Positions 44,204 to 53,229 are shown, counted from the stretch's first letter. The stretch: 64,000 bases of DNA from CAVSRC01 sp963798195 (GCA_963798195.1 CAWCSF010000005.1:372001-436000); one strand, 5' to 3'. Translations and numbers: made by a program. Notes: generated by a model not told the origin, from the letters alone.

Positions 44204-44653
44204 TCAAGCGTGGGCCATGCCCTGCTTGAGGCGCCGAATGGCCTCGGCCTGCATGCCGGTCGGGCTCATTTCCATGAGTTCGATGCGGTTGCCGTCCGGA
44301 TCCTGGATCCACGCCTGACGGTTTCCGTCTCCGCCCATCTTCAGCGGCTGGAAAAGCGGAACGCCGGCCTTGTCGAGCTGCGCTACGACGCTCTCTACGT
44401 CGTCGACTGTGATGCACATGTGGTTGAGGCCGATAGCTTCGCGCGGCGGCGCGCGATCGCCGACCGCATCGGGGAAGACCTCGATGTATTGGTCGTCGGT
44501 GAGGCGGAGATAGATCAGCCAGAGATCGCCGTTGTCGCGATGGAGGCGCATTATCTCCTTGAGGCCAAGCTTGTTGCAGTAGAAATCGAGCGAAGCGTCG
44601 AGGTCCTTGGTGCGGATGGCGACGTGGCCGATGCTGGTGAAGCCTTGAACCAT
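44204..44653 (-). CDS. VOC-family protein (glyoxalase/dioxygenase fold)
   Basis: 149 aa. The paired beta-alpha-beta-beta-beta modules are FTSIGHVAIRTKDLDASLDF with YCNKLGLKEIMRLHRDNGDL, and LNHMCITVDDVESVVAQLDK with WIQDPDGNRIELMEMSPTGM. The His and Glu at these places are the usual metal ligands. Start at ATG 44653 with AAGGGAAG about 6 bases upstream. It is the last gene of the ABC operon, 55 bases after the permease gene, and probably acts as a lyase, isomerase or dioxygenase on the imported compound. Specific reaction unknown. Confidence 0.82.
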   Translation of the reverse strand: MVQGFTSIGHVAIRTKDLDASLDFYCNKLGLKEIMRLHRDNGDLWLIYLRLTDDQYIEVFPDAVGDRAPPREAIGLNHMCITVDDVESVVAQLDKAGVPLFQPLKMGGDGNRQAWIQDPDGNRIELMEMSPTGMQAEAIRRLKQGMAHA

Positions 44654-44708
44654 CTTTCTTCCCTTCTTTTCTTTGGGCAAGGCGCCGGCCTTGCCTGAGT
44701 TCTTGCGG

Positions 44709-45614
44709 CTAGCCCTTCACCGCGCCGGCGGCGATGCCGCGCACGAACCACTTGCCGGAGAAGAAGAAAATCGCGAGCGGCACCAGCGCGGTGAGTAGCG
44801 TCGCCGCCTCCTCGACATTGTATTCGCGCGCGCCGAGCTGCGTGTAGATGATGCTGTTGAGCTGAACCGTCATCGGCAGGTTCTCGCGTCCGGCGAAGAC
44901 GAAGCCGAAGAGATAGTCGTTCCATACGCCGGTCGCCTGCCAGATCACCGCGACGATGATGATCGGCGCCGACATCGGCAGCACGATGCGCAGGAACGTC
45001 TGGAAGTAGCCGGCGCCGTCGACCCGCGCCGCCTTGATCAGCTCGATCGGCAGGCTGGCATAGTAGTTGCGGAACATCAGCGTCGTGATCGGCATGCCGA
45101 AGATGACGTGGATGAGCACGATACCGGGCAGCGTGCCGTAGAGGCCGAGCGCCGCCGCCATGCGGATCAGCGGGAAGACGAAGACCTGGTAGGGAATGAA
45201 GATCGAGATCAGCAGCACGCCGAAGAAGATGTTCATGCCGCGGAAGCGCCAGAACGACAGCGTGTAGCCGTTGATCGCGCCGATGCAGACCGAGAAGAAG
45301 ACGCCGGGGATGAGAATCTTGACCGAATTGAAGAAGCCGACGCTGATGCCGTTGCAGTCGAGGCCGGTACAGGCGGCGAACCACGCCTTGTGCCAGGCAT
45401 CGAAGGTCGGGTTGACCGGCCAGTCGAGGCCGGTCCCGGCCCGGATCTGCTCCATGTCCTTCAGCGAAGTCGAGACCATCAGGTACATCGGCGCCAGGAA
45501 GAACAGCGCCGCGACGATCAGGAAGCTGTAGATGCCGATGCGCGCGATCGAGACGGTGCGCGGGCGCGGGCCCGACATCACCACGGCATCGGAGGTCGAG
45601 GCTACGGCGGTCAT
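44709..45614 (-). CDS. ABC sugar transporter permease, CUT1 MalG-like
   Basis: 301 aa with six helices; starts MTAVASTSDAVVMSGPRPRT then the first helix IGIYSFLIVAALFFLAPMYL. DWPVNPTFDAWHKAWFAACT is the long periplasmic loop with two Cys (ACTGLDCNG). The EAA loop is SLPIELIKAARVDGAGYFQT, ending in the typical VLPMSAPI. Its ATG directly follows the TAA of the other permease (stop and start adjacent at 45614/45615). It forms the membrane pore with that protein. The operon has no ATPase gene. Confidence 0.92.
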   Translation of the reverse strand: MTAVASTSDAVVMSGPRPRTVSIARIGIYSFLIVAALFFLAPMYLMVSTSLKDMEQIRAGTGLDWPVNPTFDAWHKAWFAACTGLDCNGISVGFFNSVKILIPGVFFSVCIGAINGYTLSFWRFRGMNIFFGVLLISIFIPYQVFVFPLIRMAAALGLYGTLPGIVLIHVIFGMPITTLMFRNYYASLPIELIKAARVDGAGYFQTFLRIVLPMSAPIIIVAVIWQATGVWNDYLFGFVFAGRENLPMTVQLNSIIYTQLGAREYNVEEAATLLTALVPLAIFFFSGKWFVRGIAAGAVKG

Positions 45615-46505
45615 TTAGCCGGCCCTCGCCTTCGACGCCTTCCGATGCAGCCACCAGCGCCAGTAGAGCCACGGCGCTGCGATGCAGGCCACGGTGATCA
45701 GCATCATGGTGGCGCCCGCCGCAGCGAGCGCAATGTTGCCGCGCTCAAGCAGGTTCTCCATGACGAATTTCGCCGGCACATCGGTAGCGATGCCGGGACC
45801 GCCGCCGGTCATGGCAATGACGAGGTCGTAGTTCTTCACCACGCCCGCCCCGAGCAGTACGACGCAAGTCAGCACCGCCGGCGCCAGCATGGGCAGGACG
45901 ATGTGCAGGTACGTGCGCCAGCGCGGAATGCCGTCGACGCGCGACGCCTTCCAGATTTCCTCGTCGACGCCGCGCATGCCAGCCAGCAGAAGCACCATCA
46001 CAAGGCCCGCCCCATGCCAGATGGCGGCAAGGATAACCGCGTAGATCGCGTAGGTGCGGCTTGAAATCCAGGCGAACTCGAAACCCGTCCAGCCGAGGTT
46101 GCGGACGAACTGCTGAATGCCGAGCGTGGGGTTCATGTACCACTGCCACACGGCGCCGGTGATGATGAACGAGAGCGCGTGCGGGCAGAGGAAAACGGTG
46201 CGGAAAAACGCCTCGCCGCGGACCTTCTGGTCGATGAAGATCGCCAGAAGGTAGCCAAGGACGAGGCATCCCCCGACGTAGCCGACGCCGAAGATCCCCA
46301 TGTTCTTCATGGAGACCGACCAGCGCGAGTTGCTGAACAGACGTTCCCAATTCTGGAAGCCAACCCAGGTCATGTCGGGCATCGAACGCGACGCGGTGAA
46401 CGACACCGCGACGGTCCATATGAGTCCCCCGACGAACACGATGGCGACGACCGCCATGATCGGCGCCATCGTGAGTTGGGCTGCCTGCCTGCGCAGGATC
46501 ATCAA
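45615..46505 (-). CDS. ABC sugar transporter permease, CUT1 MalF-like
   Basis: 296 aa, six helices. The N-terminal helix is APIMAVVAIVFVGGLIWTVA, WVGFQNWERLFSNSRWSVSM is a periplasmic loop, and the EAA loop reads RGVDEEIWKASRVDGIPRWR before the VLPMLAPAVL segment. It follows the binding-protein gene by 25 bases. Together with the 44709-45614 product it makes the importer channel for a carbohydrate. Confidence 0.92.
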   Translation of the reverse strand: MMILRRQAAQLTMAPIMAVVAIVFVGGLIWTVAVSFTASRSMPDMTWVGFQNWERLFSNSRWSVSMKNMGIFGVGYVGGCLVLGYLLAIFIDQKVRGEAFFRTVFLCPHALSFIITGAVWQWYMNPTLGIQQFVRNLGWTGFEFAWISSRTYAIYAVILAAIWHGAGLVMVLLLAGMRGVDEEIWKASRVDGIPRWRTYLHIVLPMLAPAVLTCVVLLGAGVVKNYDLVIAMTGGGPGIATDVPAKFVMENLLERGNIALAAAGATMMLITVACIAAPWLYWRWWLHRKASKARAG

Positions 46506-46530
46506 TCGGCCTCCAGCGTCAGTCCCGGGG

Positions 46531-47778
46531 TTAGTTGAGCCCGTTCATGACGATGTCGGCGAACCGGTCGACGGCTTCGTCTGCCGTCATTTCCGGCGCA
46601 TCGAAGTACTCGCTGATTAGGTCCATGTAGTCGCCGACGGCCGGCGGGTTCATGAACGTGCGGGCATTTCCGACAACGCGGCCTGCCTTGAAGGCAGCGA
46701 GGGTCTTCTGCGAGCAGGCGTCGTAGGACGAGGTGTCCGCATCGGTGCGCGCCGGGCTGGCGCCCTTGAACGTGTTGAAGTCACGCTGCACGTCGGGCTC
46801 CAGCACGACCTTGGCAAGCAGCTTCTGCGCCGCCGTCGGGCCCGTCGCGCCGTTCTGCAGCGGGAAACCGAACATGTCGCCGTGGATGATCGTGGTGTCG
46901 CCGATCAGGACGCAACCGAACTCCTTCTCCGGAGTCTTCTTCGCGGCCGCAAACTCGGCCTTGGCCCAGTCGCCGAGGATGTCGAACGCCGCCTGGCCCG
47001 AGATTACCATGTTGATGGTCGGGTTCCACGCGCGGCCGGCATAGCCCTCGTCGACGTAGTCATGCAGGCGCTTGAAGTTGGTGAAGATCTGCTTGGTCAG
47101 GTCGCTGCGGATCGCCGCCTCGTCCTTGTCCTTCCAGACCTTGTTCCAGTGCTCGGCGCCGCCGAGGCTCAGGAACACGCCCTCGAACACGAAGCGCTCC
47201 TGCGCCGGCTGGCCAGAAAAGGCGAACGGGATGAACCCGGCGGCCTTGATCTTGTCCATCGCGGCGAAGAAGGAATCGTCGATCGCCTTCGGCTCTTCGA
47301 CGCCCGCCTTGGCGAGGATATCCTTGTTGTACCAGATCCAGTTCGGCGTGTGGATGTTCACAGGGGCCATGTAGATCTTGCCCTTGTACGAGATCGCATC
47401 CACCACCGCCGGCGGCAGGTGATCGCGCCAATGTTCGGCGACCGCCACTTCTTCGATATCGGCGAGTTGCCCCTTGTCGAGCAGATCGTAGTAGTCGCGC
47501 GAGCTTGAGAACTGTCCGGCCGTCGGCGGATCGCCGGCGAGAATACGGTTGATGGTGGTGCGCAGCGGTCCACCCGAACCGGCGACTGCGACGTCTTCCC
47601 ACTTGCCGCCGGCGGCTTCATACGCCTTCACGAGTTCAAGCTTCGCGTTGCGCTCGCCCGCGGCTGTCCACACATTGACTACCTGCGCGGTCAAGTCGTC
47701 CGCGGCCTGCGCGGGCACCATCCAGGCGACCCCTGCGAGACCGGCGACCAACGCCGCCATATGCAAATTCCTGATCAT
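46531..47778 (-). CDS. ABC sugar transporter substrate-binding protein, CUT1 family 1
   Basis: 415 aa with signal peptide MIRNLHMAALVAGLAGVAWM, cleavage after PAQA near residue 25. Mature motifs include VNVWTAAGERNAKLELVKAY, APVNIHTPNWIWYNKDILAK, FIPFAFSGQPAQERFVFEGV and DYMDLISEYFDAPEM at the end. This is the SBP_bac_1 sugar-binding class. AGGAGG lies 7 bases before the ATG at 47778. It is the first gene of a minus-strand operon with two permeases and a VOC protein. Upstream, 340 bases contain tandem operator-like repeats and divergent promoter-like elements shared with the LacI gene. Confidence 0.92.
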   Translation of the reverse strand: MIRNLHMAALVAGLAGVAWMVPAQAADDLTAQVVNVWTAAGERNAKLELVKAYEAAGGKWEDVAVAGSGGPLRTTINRILAGDPPTAGQFSSSRDYYDLLDKGQLADIEEVAVAEHWRDHLPPAVVDAISYKGKIYMAPVNIHTPNWIWYNKDILAKAGVEEPKAIDDSFFAAMDKIKAAGFIPFAFSGQPAQERFVFEGVFLSLGGAEHWNKVWKDKDEAAIRSDLTKQIFTNFKRLHDYVDEGYAGRAWNPTINMVISGQAAFDILGDWAKAEFAAAKKTPEKEFGCVLIGDTTIIHGDMFGFPLQNGATGPTAAQKLLAKVVLEPDVQRDFNTFKGASPARTDADTSSYDACSQKTLAAFKAGRVVGNARTFMNPPAVGDYMDLISEYFDAPEMTADEAVDRFADIVMNGLN

Positions 47779-48118
47779 AAATTTCCTCCTTCGGTCGCAC
47801 CTCGCCCCTCCACAGGGACCCAAGGTTATTCTTATGCAGCGCGACGTGGCCGAAGCCTACGCGATCCTCGCCAATGTGCCAATCGGTTTTTATAAAAATA
47901 GACGGCCAAGACACTACTCAGAGCACCGTGTATCGGTGCAATTTCTGTATATATTCGACCGAGCGCACCGCCATGATCCTCGTAATTATACAATTGAACT
48001 CAAAGATATGATCGCTCATATTTTTAGATATGATCGTTGATATTCGCACTTGATGGTTGGAGGACAGCGCGCGTAGAAAGCGTCTCCTGGCAATCGGTCA
48101 GAACACTTTGGCCGATGC
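47779..48118. promoter_or_regulatory. Divergent control region between CUT1 operon and lacI
   Basis: This 340-base gap is noticeably AT-rich compared with the rest of the window and has no convincing ORF. On the minus strand there is a perfect TATAAT at 47990-47985 without a clear -35, some 200 bases before the binding-protein gene. On the plus strand TTGAAC (47994-47999) followed 17 bases later by CATATT (48017-48022) is a candidate lacI promoter. The tandem inverted repeats at 48006-48043 overlap it. TATAAAAA at 47891-47898 is another AT-rich patch. A weak match to the uxu-type operator, TGGCAATCGGT, is at 48088-48098. Confidence 0.5.
48006..48043. promoter_or_regulatory. Tandem LacI-type operators, 22 bases centre to centre
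   Basis: Two 16-base inverted repeats share the left half ATATGATC with a central CG: ATATGATCGCTCATAT at 48006-48021 (perfect 6-bp arms) and ATATGATCGTTGATAT at 48028-48043 (one mismatch in the arms). Their centres are 22 bases apart, about two helical turns, so two dimers could bind one DNA face. They lie 76 bases before the lacI start and overlap a candidate promoter. Confidence 0.65.
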
Positions 48119-49180
48119 ATGGGAGCGATGGCGAACGGCAGCGCGGCAAAAGAGGACCGGCAAATCGTGGCGCGAAAGGGACCTGCCCGGCTGAAAGATG
48201 TCGCGGAAGCGACCGGGTTTTCGATCAACACCGTGTCGCTTGCGCTGCGCGGCAGTCCGCGTGTGCCGGAGGCGACGACGCTCGTCGTCACCAATGCCGC
48301 GCGCAAACTGAACTACCTGCCGAACAACGTCGCCCGCTCGCTGGCCGAGAGGAAGACGCGGCAGGTCGGCGTGGTCGTCACCGACCTGATGAACCCCCTG
48401 CTCACCGCCGCCGCCCAGTACATCGAAATGGAGTTGGCGAAGTCGGACTATCGAACGCTCATCTGGGGTACCAACCGGTCTCAGGAGAGCGAGATCGCAG
48501 CGCTGGATCTCCTCCGCTCCGGTCAGGTCGATGGCCTGATAGTTTACCCCGTGCATCACCGCGAACTGAGCCACCTCGTGCGTCTTCGCAAATCCGGCTC
48601 GCCGATCGTGCTGCTAGCAGGCCGTGCCGACGGCATCGACACCATCACCTCCGATGACTGGCACGGCGCCCGTACGGCAACCACGCATCTCATCGCTGCC
48701 GGGCATCGGCGGATCACGTTTCTGGCTTCGCCGACCAGCGCGGTGCATCCCGACAAGGCGAGCGGCTATCGCGCCGCGATGGAGGAAGCAGGGCTGGCGC
48801 CCCACATCTTCGCCACCGGCGGCTTCACGCCCAGGGACGGCCAGGCCTTGGTGGCGGGACTGCTCGCCGACCACCAGCCGACGGCGGTCATCGCAGCATC
48901 TGATCTCGTGGCGATCGGCGTGCTGCGCGGCTGCCGCGTCCACGGCATTCGCGTTCCTGACGATCTCGCGGTGGTCGGCTTCGACGACATCGAACTCGCT
49001 GCCTTCGCCGAAGTGCCGCTGACGACCATCGCCTATTCCGCGGCGACGGTCGCGGAAAGAGCTGTTGCGCGCATGATGACGCTGGTCAATTCGCGCGACC
49101 GCCTGCCGGAGCCGCTGTTCGAGCAGATCGAACCAACGCTCGTCGTACGGGAATCCACAAACGGCGTACGCGAACGCTAG
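48119..49180 (+). CDS. LacI-family transcriptional regulator
   Basis: 353 aa. The HTH is ARLKDVAEATGFSINTVSLA with PRVPEATTLVVTNAARKLNY and the hinge NVARSLAERKTRQVGVVVTD; the sensor domain has DLMNPLLTAAAQYIEMELAK, GQVDGLIVYPVHHRELSHLV, HRRITFLASPTSAVHPDKAS and DLAVVGFDDIELAAFAEVPL. The ATG at 48119 is followed by another at 48125 and an internal GTG at the start of the conserved region, so the first residues are uncertain. It is divergent from the CUT1 importer operon, its likely target through the tandem operators, and convergent with uxuA (4 bases between stops). Confidence 0.9.
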   Translation: MGAMANGSAAKEDRQIVARKGPARLKDVAEATGFSINTVSLALRGSPRVPEATTLVVTNAARKLNYLPNNVARSLAERKTRQVGVVVTDLMNPLLTAAAQYIEMELAKSDYRTLIWGTNRSQESEIAALDLLRSGQVDGLIVYPVHHRELSHLVRLRKSGSPIVLLAGRADGIDTITSDDWHGARTATTHLIAAGHRRITFLASPTSAVHPDKASGYRAAMEEAGLAPHIFATGGFTPRDGQALVAGLLADHQPTAVIAASDLVAIGVLRGCRVHGIRVPDDLAVVGFDDIELAAFAEVPLTTIAYSAATVAERAVARMMTLVNSRDRLPEPLFEQIEPTLVVRESTNGVRER

Positions 49181-49184
49181 TCCG

Positions 49185-50180
49185 TCAACGCTGGATCGCG
49201 CCGGGGTAGAGTTCCGATGCTGCCTGAAGCAGCGCCGCGACATAGCCGTAGCAGAACGAGAAGGCGACGGTACGCCCGTCCTCCCCGCTGATCGTCGGCA
49301 CGTGGTCCGGCATAAGCATGTATTCGTAGCCGAGCTCGGCGTAGAGGCGAACGGACGCCCACATGTCCATGTCGCCTTCCTCGGGGAAGGTCTCCATGAA
49401 GGAGAGCTTGCCGCCGCGGATGTTGCGGAAATGAACGTTGAAGAGCTTCTTGCGCTCGCCGAACCAGCGGATCACATCGGCGATCTCCTTGGCCGGATCG
49501 TCCAGCATCTCGCCGACCGTTCCCTGGCAGAAGTTCAGCCCGTGATACGGGTTCTCCCGCATGGTCACGAATTTCTTGAGCCCCTCCACGGTGCCGAGTA
49601 CCCGCGTGACGCCGCGATAGCCGGGCGGCGTGTAGGGATCGTGCGGATGGCAGGCGAGACGGATTCGGTTCGACTCCGCGACCGGAACGACGCGCTCGAG
49701 GAAATAATCGATGCGCTCCCAGTTCTCGTCCTCGGAAAGCACGCCCACCAGGCCGGGCGCCGCCTTCTGGTCCATCTTGTCCCAGCGGAATGTCGAATTG
49801 CGCGAGCCGCCGCGCCCCAACTCGGCCTCACTGCGCGGAATGCCGATAATGTTGAGGTTGTATTTGACCGACGGGATGCCGACCTCGCGCAGCCGCTCCA
49901 GCAGCCGGCAGATGGAATCGATCTGCCGGTCACGATTGGGACCGGCCGAGAGGATGTCCGGGCTGTGCTGCTCCTCGATCGGCCGCGAACTCAGTGGCAG
50001 CTGGACCATGTCGAGGACAAGGCCGAACGACTCGACGTGATCGCGGTGGCGCTTCAGGTCGTCGATGGTCCAGTCATGCGGATTGCCGGGCGGATCGAAG
50101 CAGACATGGCGCACGCCAAGCTGTGCCAGCTGCCGGTACTCGTCCTCGTTCTTCGGCGGATTCTGGGTGCCCAGATACAC
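49185..50180 (-). CDS. uxuA: Mannonate dehydratase
   Basis: 331-aa TIM-barrel enzyme of the UxuA family, which dehydrates D-mannonate to 2-keto-3-deoxygluconate in hexuronate breakdown. FDPPGNPHDWTIDDLKRHRD, VKYNLNIIGIPRSEAE, the metal/His strand RIRLACHPHDPYTPPGYRGV, GLNFCQGTVGEMLDDPAKEI, LFNVHFRNIRGGKLSFMETF and the C-terminal MLMPDHVPTISGEDGR are all UxuA features. It is shorter than the E. coli protein (about 390 aa), as is common in Alphaproteobacteria. It is the last gene of the ten-gene minus-strand operon, 46 bases after the kdgD-like gene. Some family members act on related aldonates, so D-mannonate is the likely but not proven substrate. Confidence 0.88.
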   Translation of the reverse strand: MYLGTQNPPKNEDEYRQLAQLGVRHVCFDPPGNPHDWTIDDLKRHRDHVESFGLVLDMVQLPLSSRPIEEQHSPDILSAGPNRDRQIDSICRLLERLREVGIPSVKYNLNIIGIPRSEAELGRGGSRNSTFRWDKMDQKAAPGLVGVLSEDENWERIDYFLERVVPVAESNRIRLACHPHDPYTPPGYRGVTRVLGTVEGLKKFVTMRENPYHGLNFCQGTVGEMLDDPAKEIADVIRWFGERKKLFNVHFRNIRGGKLSFMETFPEEGDMDMWASVRLYAELGYEYMLMPDHVPTISGEDGRTVAFSFCYGYVAALLQAASELYPGAIQR

Positions 50181-50226
50181 TGCTCATTCCCCCTTTTGAA
50201 GTCGCTGGCTTCAGCGCCGCGTTCGG

Positions 50227-51169
50227 CTAGGAAGCTGCCGCTACCTTACGGCTGTTTTCGGCGTCCGACAGGCTGGCGACAAGCGCCGCCAGTTCGGCGT
50301 GCTCATCCTTCGTCAGGTCGACGAGTGGCGGACGTACAGGACCCGCGGAACGGCCTGTGACTGTCAGTCCCGCCTTGACGATGCTGACCGCATAGCCGGC
50401 CCTGCGGTTGCGGATCGCGATGTACGGCAGGATGAACGAATTCATCGCCTGGTCGATCCATGCCCGGTCGCGCGCCTTGACGGCCGCGAAGAAGCGGAGT
50501 GCAAACTCCGGCGCGAAATTGAAGATCGCCGAGGAATAGGTGGTCACGCCGGCTTCCTGATAGGGAAGCGCGACGATCTCGGCCGTCGGCAGGCCGCCGA
50601 TATAGGTCAGCCGGTCGCCCAGCGTGGCGCGGATGCGGACGAGCAGGTCGAGATCGCCGACGCCATCCTTGAAGCCGACGAGGTTGGGGCAGCGCTCGCA
50701 CAGTTTCGCCAGCGAACGCTCGTCCAGCACCGCATTGTCGCGGTTATAGACGATGACTCCGAGACGGGTGGCCCGACACACCGCCTCGACATGGGCCATC
50801 AACCCGGCCTGGTCGGCACGGATCAGGTAAGGCGGGAAGAGCAGCAGCCCGTCGGCGCCGGCCGCCTCGGCCGCAACGGCGAACTCGCACGCCATCGCCG
50901 TTCCGTAACCGCAACCGGCGATGACCGGGGACCTTTCCCGCCACTTCGGAAGCCGCCGCCGCAACGACCTCGGCGAATTCCCCCGCGCTCAGCGAGAAGA
51001 ATTCGCCCGTCCCACCGGCCGCGAACAGGCCAGCCGGGCCATGGCTGAGCAGCCAGCCGACGTGATCGCGATAACGCTTCGCGTCGAATGTAAGGTCGCC
51101 GTTGAAATGCGTGACCGGGAAGGACAGCAGCCCGCTCCCAATCCGCCCGGCCATTTCCTTAGGATGCAT
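50227..51169 (-). pseudogene. kdgD: 5-dehydro-4-deoxyglucarate dehydratase-like (DHDPS family), +1 frameshift at 50927-50930
   Basis: Reads as a DapA-superfamily aldolase/dehydratase. The first part from ATG 51169 has GRIGSGLLSFPVTHFNGDLT, YRDHVGWLLSHGPAGLFAAG and GEFFSLSAGEFAEVV, characteristic of KdgD (5-dehydro-4-deoxy-D-glucarate to 2,5-dioxopentanoate plus CO2). At a run of four C (plus strand 50927-50930) the frame shifts; the rest (PVIAGCGYGTAMACEFAVAA, the Schiff-base Lys in NLVGFKDGVGDLDLL, and SRKVAAAS at the end) is in the next frame. One C fewer gives GKVPVIAGCG and a 313-aa protein of normal length. Either a sequencing error or a recent mutation. It lies between the VOC gene and uxuA. 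Confidence 0.8.
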
Positions 51170-51221
51170 CGTCAGCCTGCCTGTTCGCCAGCGTCCCGCA
51201 ATATCGTCCTCGCAACTACGC

Positions 51222-52016
51222 CTAAAGATCGCGAAGGTCCACGCGGTCAACCAGTTCGATCTTCACACCATCCGGGTCGCGAATAATGCCGATGCGGCCA
51301 ATCCCCGTGCCGGCCGCCTTGGGTGTGCCCGGCTCTGCCGGAACGCCCTTCGCCGCGAAAGCCTTCAACGCCTCGTCGACATTGTCCACCCTCAGCGCGT
51401 AGTGGCCATAGATCGGATTGGTTGTGTCGGGCGTCGGCCGGTGCAGCAGCTCCAGCACGTCATAATCGTAGTTCAGATACGTCATGTCGAGCTTGGAGGC
51501 CGGCACTTGCATCTTCTTCAGGATCTTCATTCCGAGATCGTCGCGATAGAACTTGAGCGCGGCATCGAGGTCGTTGGCGATCAGCGAATAATGGTCAAAC
51601 GACTTGATGATCGGGTGCTCGACGTGCTGGTCGCGCATGGCGACGTCGCGCTGGATCAACTCGACGCGCGCGCCATTCGGATCGTTGAGGAAGGCGAGAC
51701 GGCCGACGCCGCTGCCTGCCACCTTCGGCTTCACCTGTCCCTCGTAACCCGCCGCGATCAGCCGGTCGTAGTCGGCGTCGAGGTCGTTGGACATGAAGGC
51801 GATATGGGTGATGCCGAATTTCTCGGTCGGCGGCGGATCGGCGCGGTGGAGCAGCTCGACCATGCCGCCGGTGATCAGCAGGTAGACGACATCGGTCTGC
51901 GTCGATGGGATGAGGCCGCGATAGACGACCTTGGCGCCGAGAATGTCCTGGTAGAAGGCCAGCGACTTTTCCAGGTTCTTGATGACGATGCCGAAATGAT
52001 TGAGTTCGTAGATCAC
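51222..52016 (-). CDS. VOC-family protein with two glyoxalase-like domains
   Basis: 264 aa. Domain one (residues 1-125) starts LNHFGIVIKNLEKSLAFYQD and ends in LAFLNDPNGARVELIQRD; domain two (about 140-262) starts DHYSLIANDLDAALKFYRDD and ends GIGRIGIIRDPDGVKIELVD. Each carries the usual His and Glu ligand positions of type I dioxygenases or glyoxalase/epimerase enzymes. It sits between a Gfo/Idh gene (34 bases upstream) and the kdgD-like gene (52 bases downstream). A second VOC protein is at 44.2 kb. Function is unassigned; a lyase or epimerase on a sugar-acid intermediate is possible. Confidence 0.83.
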   Translation of the reverse strand: MIYELNHFGIVIKNLEKSLAFYQDILGAKVVYRGLIPSTQTDVVYLLITGGMVELLHRADPPPTEKFGITHIAFMSNDLDADYDRLIAAGYEGQVKPKVAGSGVGRLAFLNDPNGARVELIQRDVAMRDQHVEHPIIKSFDHYSLIANDLDAALKFYRDDLGMKILKKMQVPASKLDMTYLNYDYDVLELLHRPTPDTTNPIYGHYALRVDNVDEALKAFAAKGVPAEPGTPKAAGTGIGRIGIIRDPDGVKIELVDRVDLRDL

Positions 52017-52050
52017 GACGAATCCTCTCTTTTTTCTTTTGCGCCGGAGT

Positions 52051-53229
52051 TCAGGAGACGGTCAGATCGACCCGGCGGCCGTCTTCTGCCGATTGGTAGC
52101 TGGCGTAGATGACCTCGACGACGGCGCGCGCCAGCGCCAAGCCAGAAACCGGCTCGCGGCCGTTCGCGATCGCGTCGATGAAGTCCTGCATCTCCTGCGG
52201 ATAGCCGCGCACCCAGTCCTCGTCGGGTGCGGCGGCGATCCAGCCGGTGCGGGTTTCGATCTTCTCCTGGAGATATTCGTCACCGAACGCCTTGGCGTCC
52301 GGACTGTAGACCATGAGCCCGTCGTTCGGCGTCATGTTGCCGCGATAGACCGAATTGGTGGTGTAGACCTCGAACGTGTTGCGCACGCCACCAAGCTGCG
52401 CGAACGATGCGGTGACGACGGCGCGGCTGCCGTCGCTGAAGGCCAGCGAGACATTTGCCCAGGTCTCCACGTCCTTCCAGTCAGAGACGACCCAGTCGTG
52501 TCCAGCACGGCGCATGGCTTCGGAATCGTAGAGCGCGGCGGTGTCGGCGGTGACCGTTGTCACGCGGATGGGCGTACCGGCCAATTGAGACTCGTAGTCC
52601 TTGAGATGGATCGCAGCGCCGAGCGCATGCGACCCCAGCATGATGAGCGCGCCGCCGCCGGCCGTCTCACGGCGGCGCGAGCGCAGGGCATGTGAGCCGC
52701 TGTGGCTCTCCTCGGCGCGGATATCGAGGATCGCGCCTTTGGAGACTTCCAGCAGCCGCTTCGTCTTCAGCATCGCCGGCGCGTAGACCCAGTTCTCCGC
52801 ATAGAGGAAGAGCACGCCGGCAGCTTTTACCGCATCCTCGATCGCCGCGACCGAGGCAAGCGCCCGCTCGCGTTCGTCCCGCGCCCGCTCGGAACCGGTC
52901 AGCGACGATGGACCGAAGGCGCCGGTCATCGGCTTCTCGCAGATGATGTGCTTGCCGGCTTTCGCCGCGGCGATGGAAATCTCCGCGTGGAGCGCGTTCG
53001 GCACGCACAGACAGACAACGTCAATGTCGGGATTGGCAAGCAGCTCCTGCCAGGTGGCGTAGGTGCGGACGACGCCATGCTTTCTGGCAAACGCCTCGGC
53101 CCGATCCGGTCGCGTGGCGGTTACCGCCCCGAAGCGCACGTCCGCCACGCCGTGGACGGCGGACAGGCCCTCGGCGTGAAGATGCGCGGAGAAGCCCGCA
53201 CCGATGAACCCGACCGTTACCGTCTTCAT
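52051..53229 (-). CDS. Gfo/Idh/MocA family oxidoreductase
   Basis: 392 aa. N-terminal Rossmann fold VTVGFIGAGFSAHLHAEGLS, RTYATWQELLANPDIDVVCL, then IICEKPMTGAFGPSSLTGSE, where the EKP lysine loop is followed by an insertion of about 40 residues before the C-terminal domain. The C-terminal part has LIMLGSHALGAAIHLKDYES with the conserved His. The ATG at 53229 fits; the open frame extends far upstream only as shadow. It lies 29 bases after the SDR gene. It probably oxidises or reduces a C-linked hydroxyl of the imported sugar or sugar acid. Confidence 0.87.
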   Translation of the reverse strand: MKTVTVGFIGAGFSAHLHAEGLSAVHGVADVRFGAVTATRPDRAEAFARKHGVVRTYATWQELLANPDIDVVCLCVPNALHAEISIAAAKAGKHIICEKPMTGAFGPSSLTGSERARDERERALASVAAIEDAVKAAGVLFLYAENWVYAPAMLKTKRLLEVSKGAILDIRAEESHSGSHALRSRRRETAGGGALIMLGSHALGAAIHLKDYESQLAGTPIRVTTVTADTAALYDSEAMRRAGHDWVVSDWKDVETWANVSLAFSDGSRAVVTASFAQLGGVRNTFEVYTTNSVYRGNMTPNDGLMVYSPDAKAFGDEYLQEKIETRTGWIAAAPDEDWVRGYPQEMQDFIDAIANGREPVSGLALARAVVEVIYASYQSAEDGRRVDLTVS

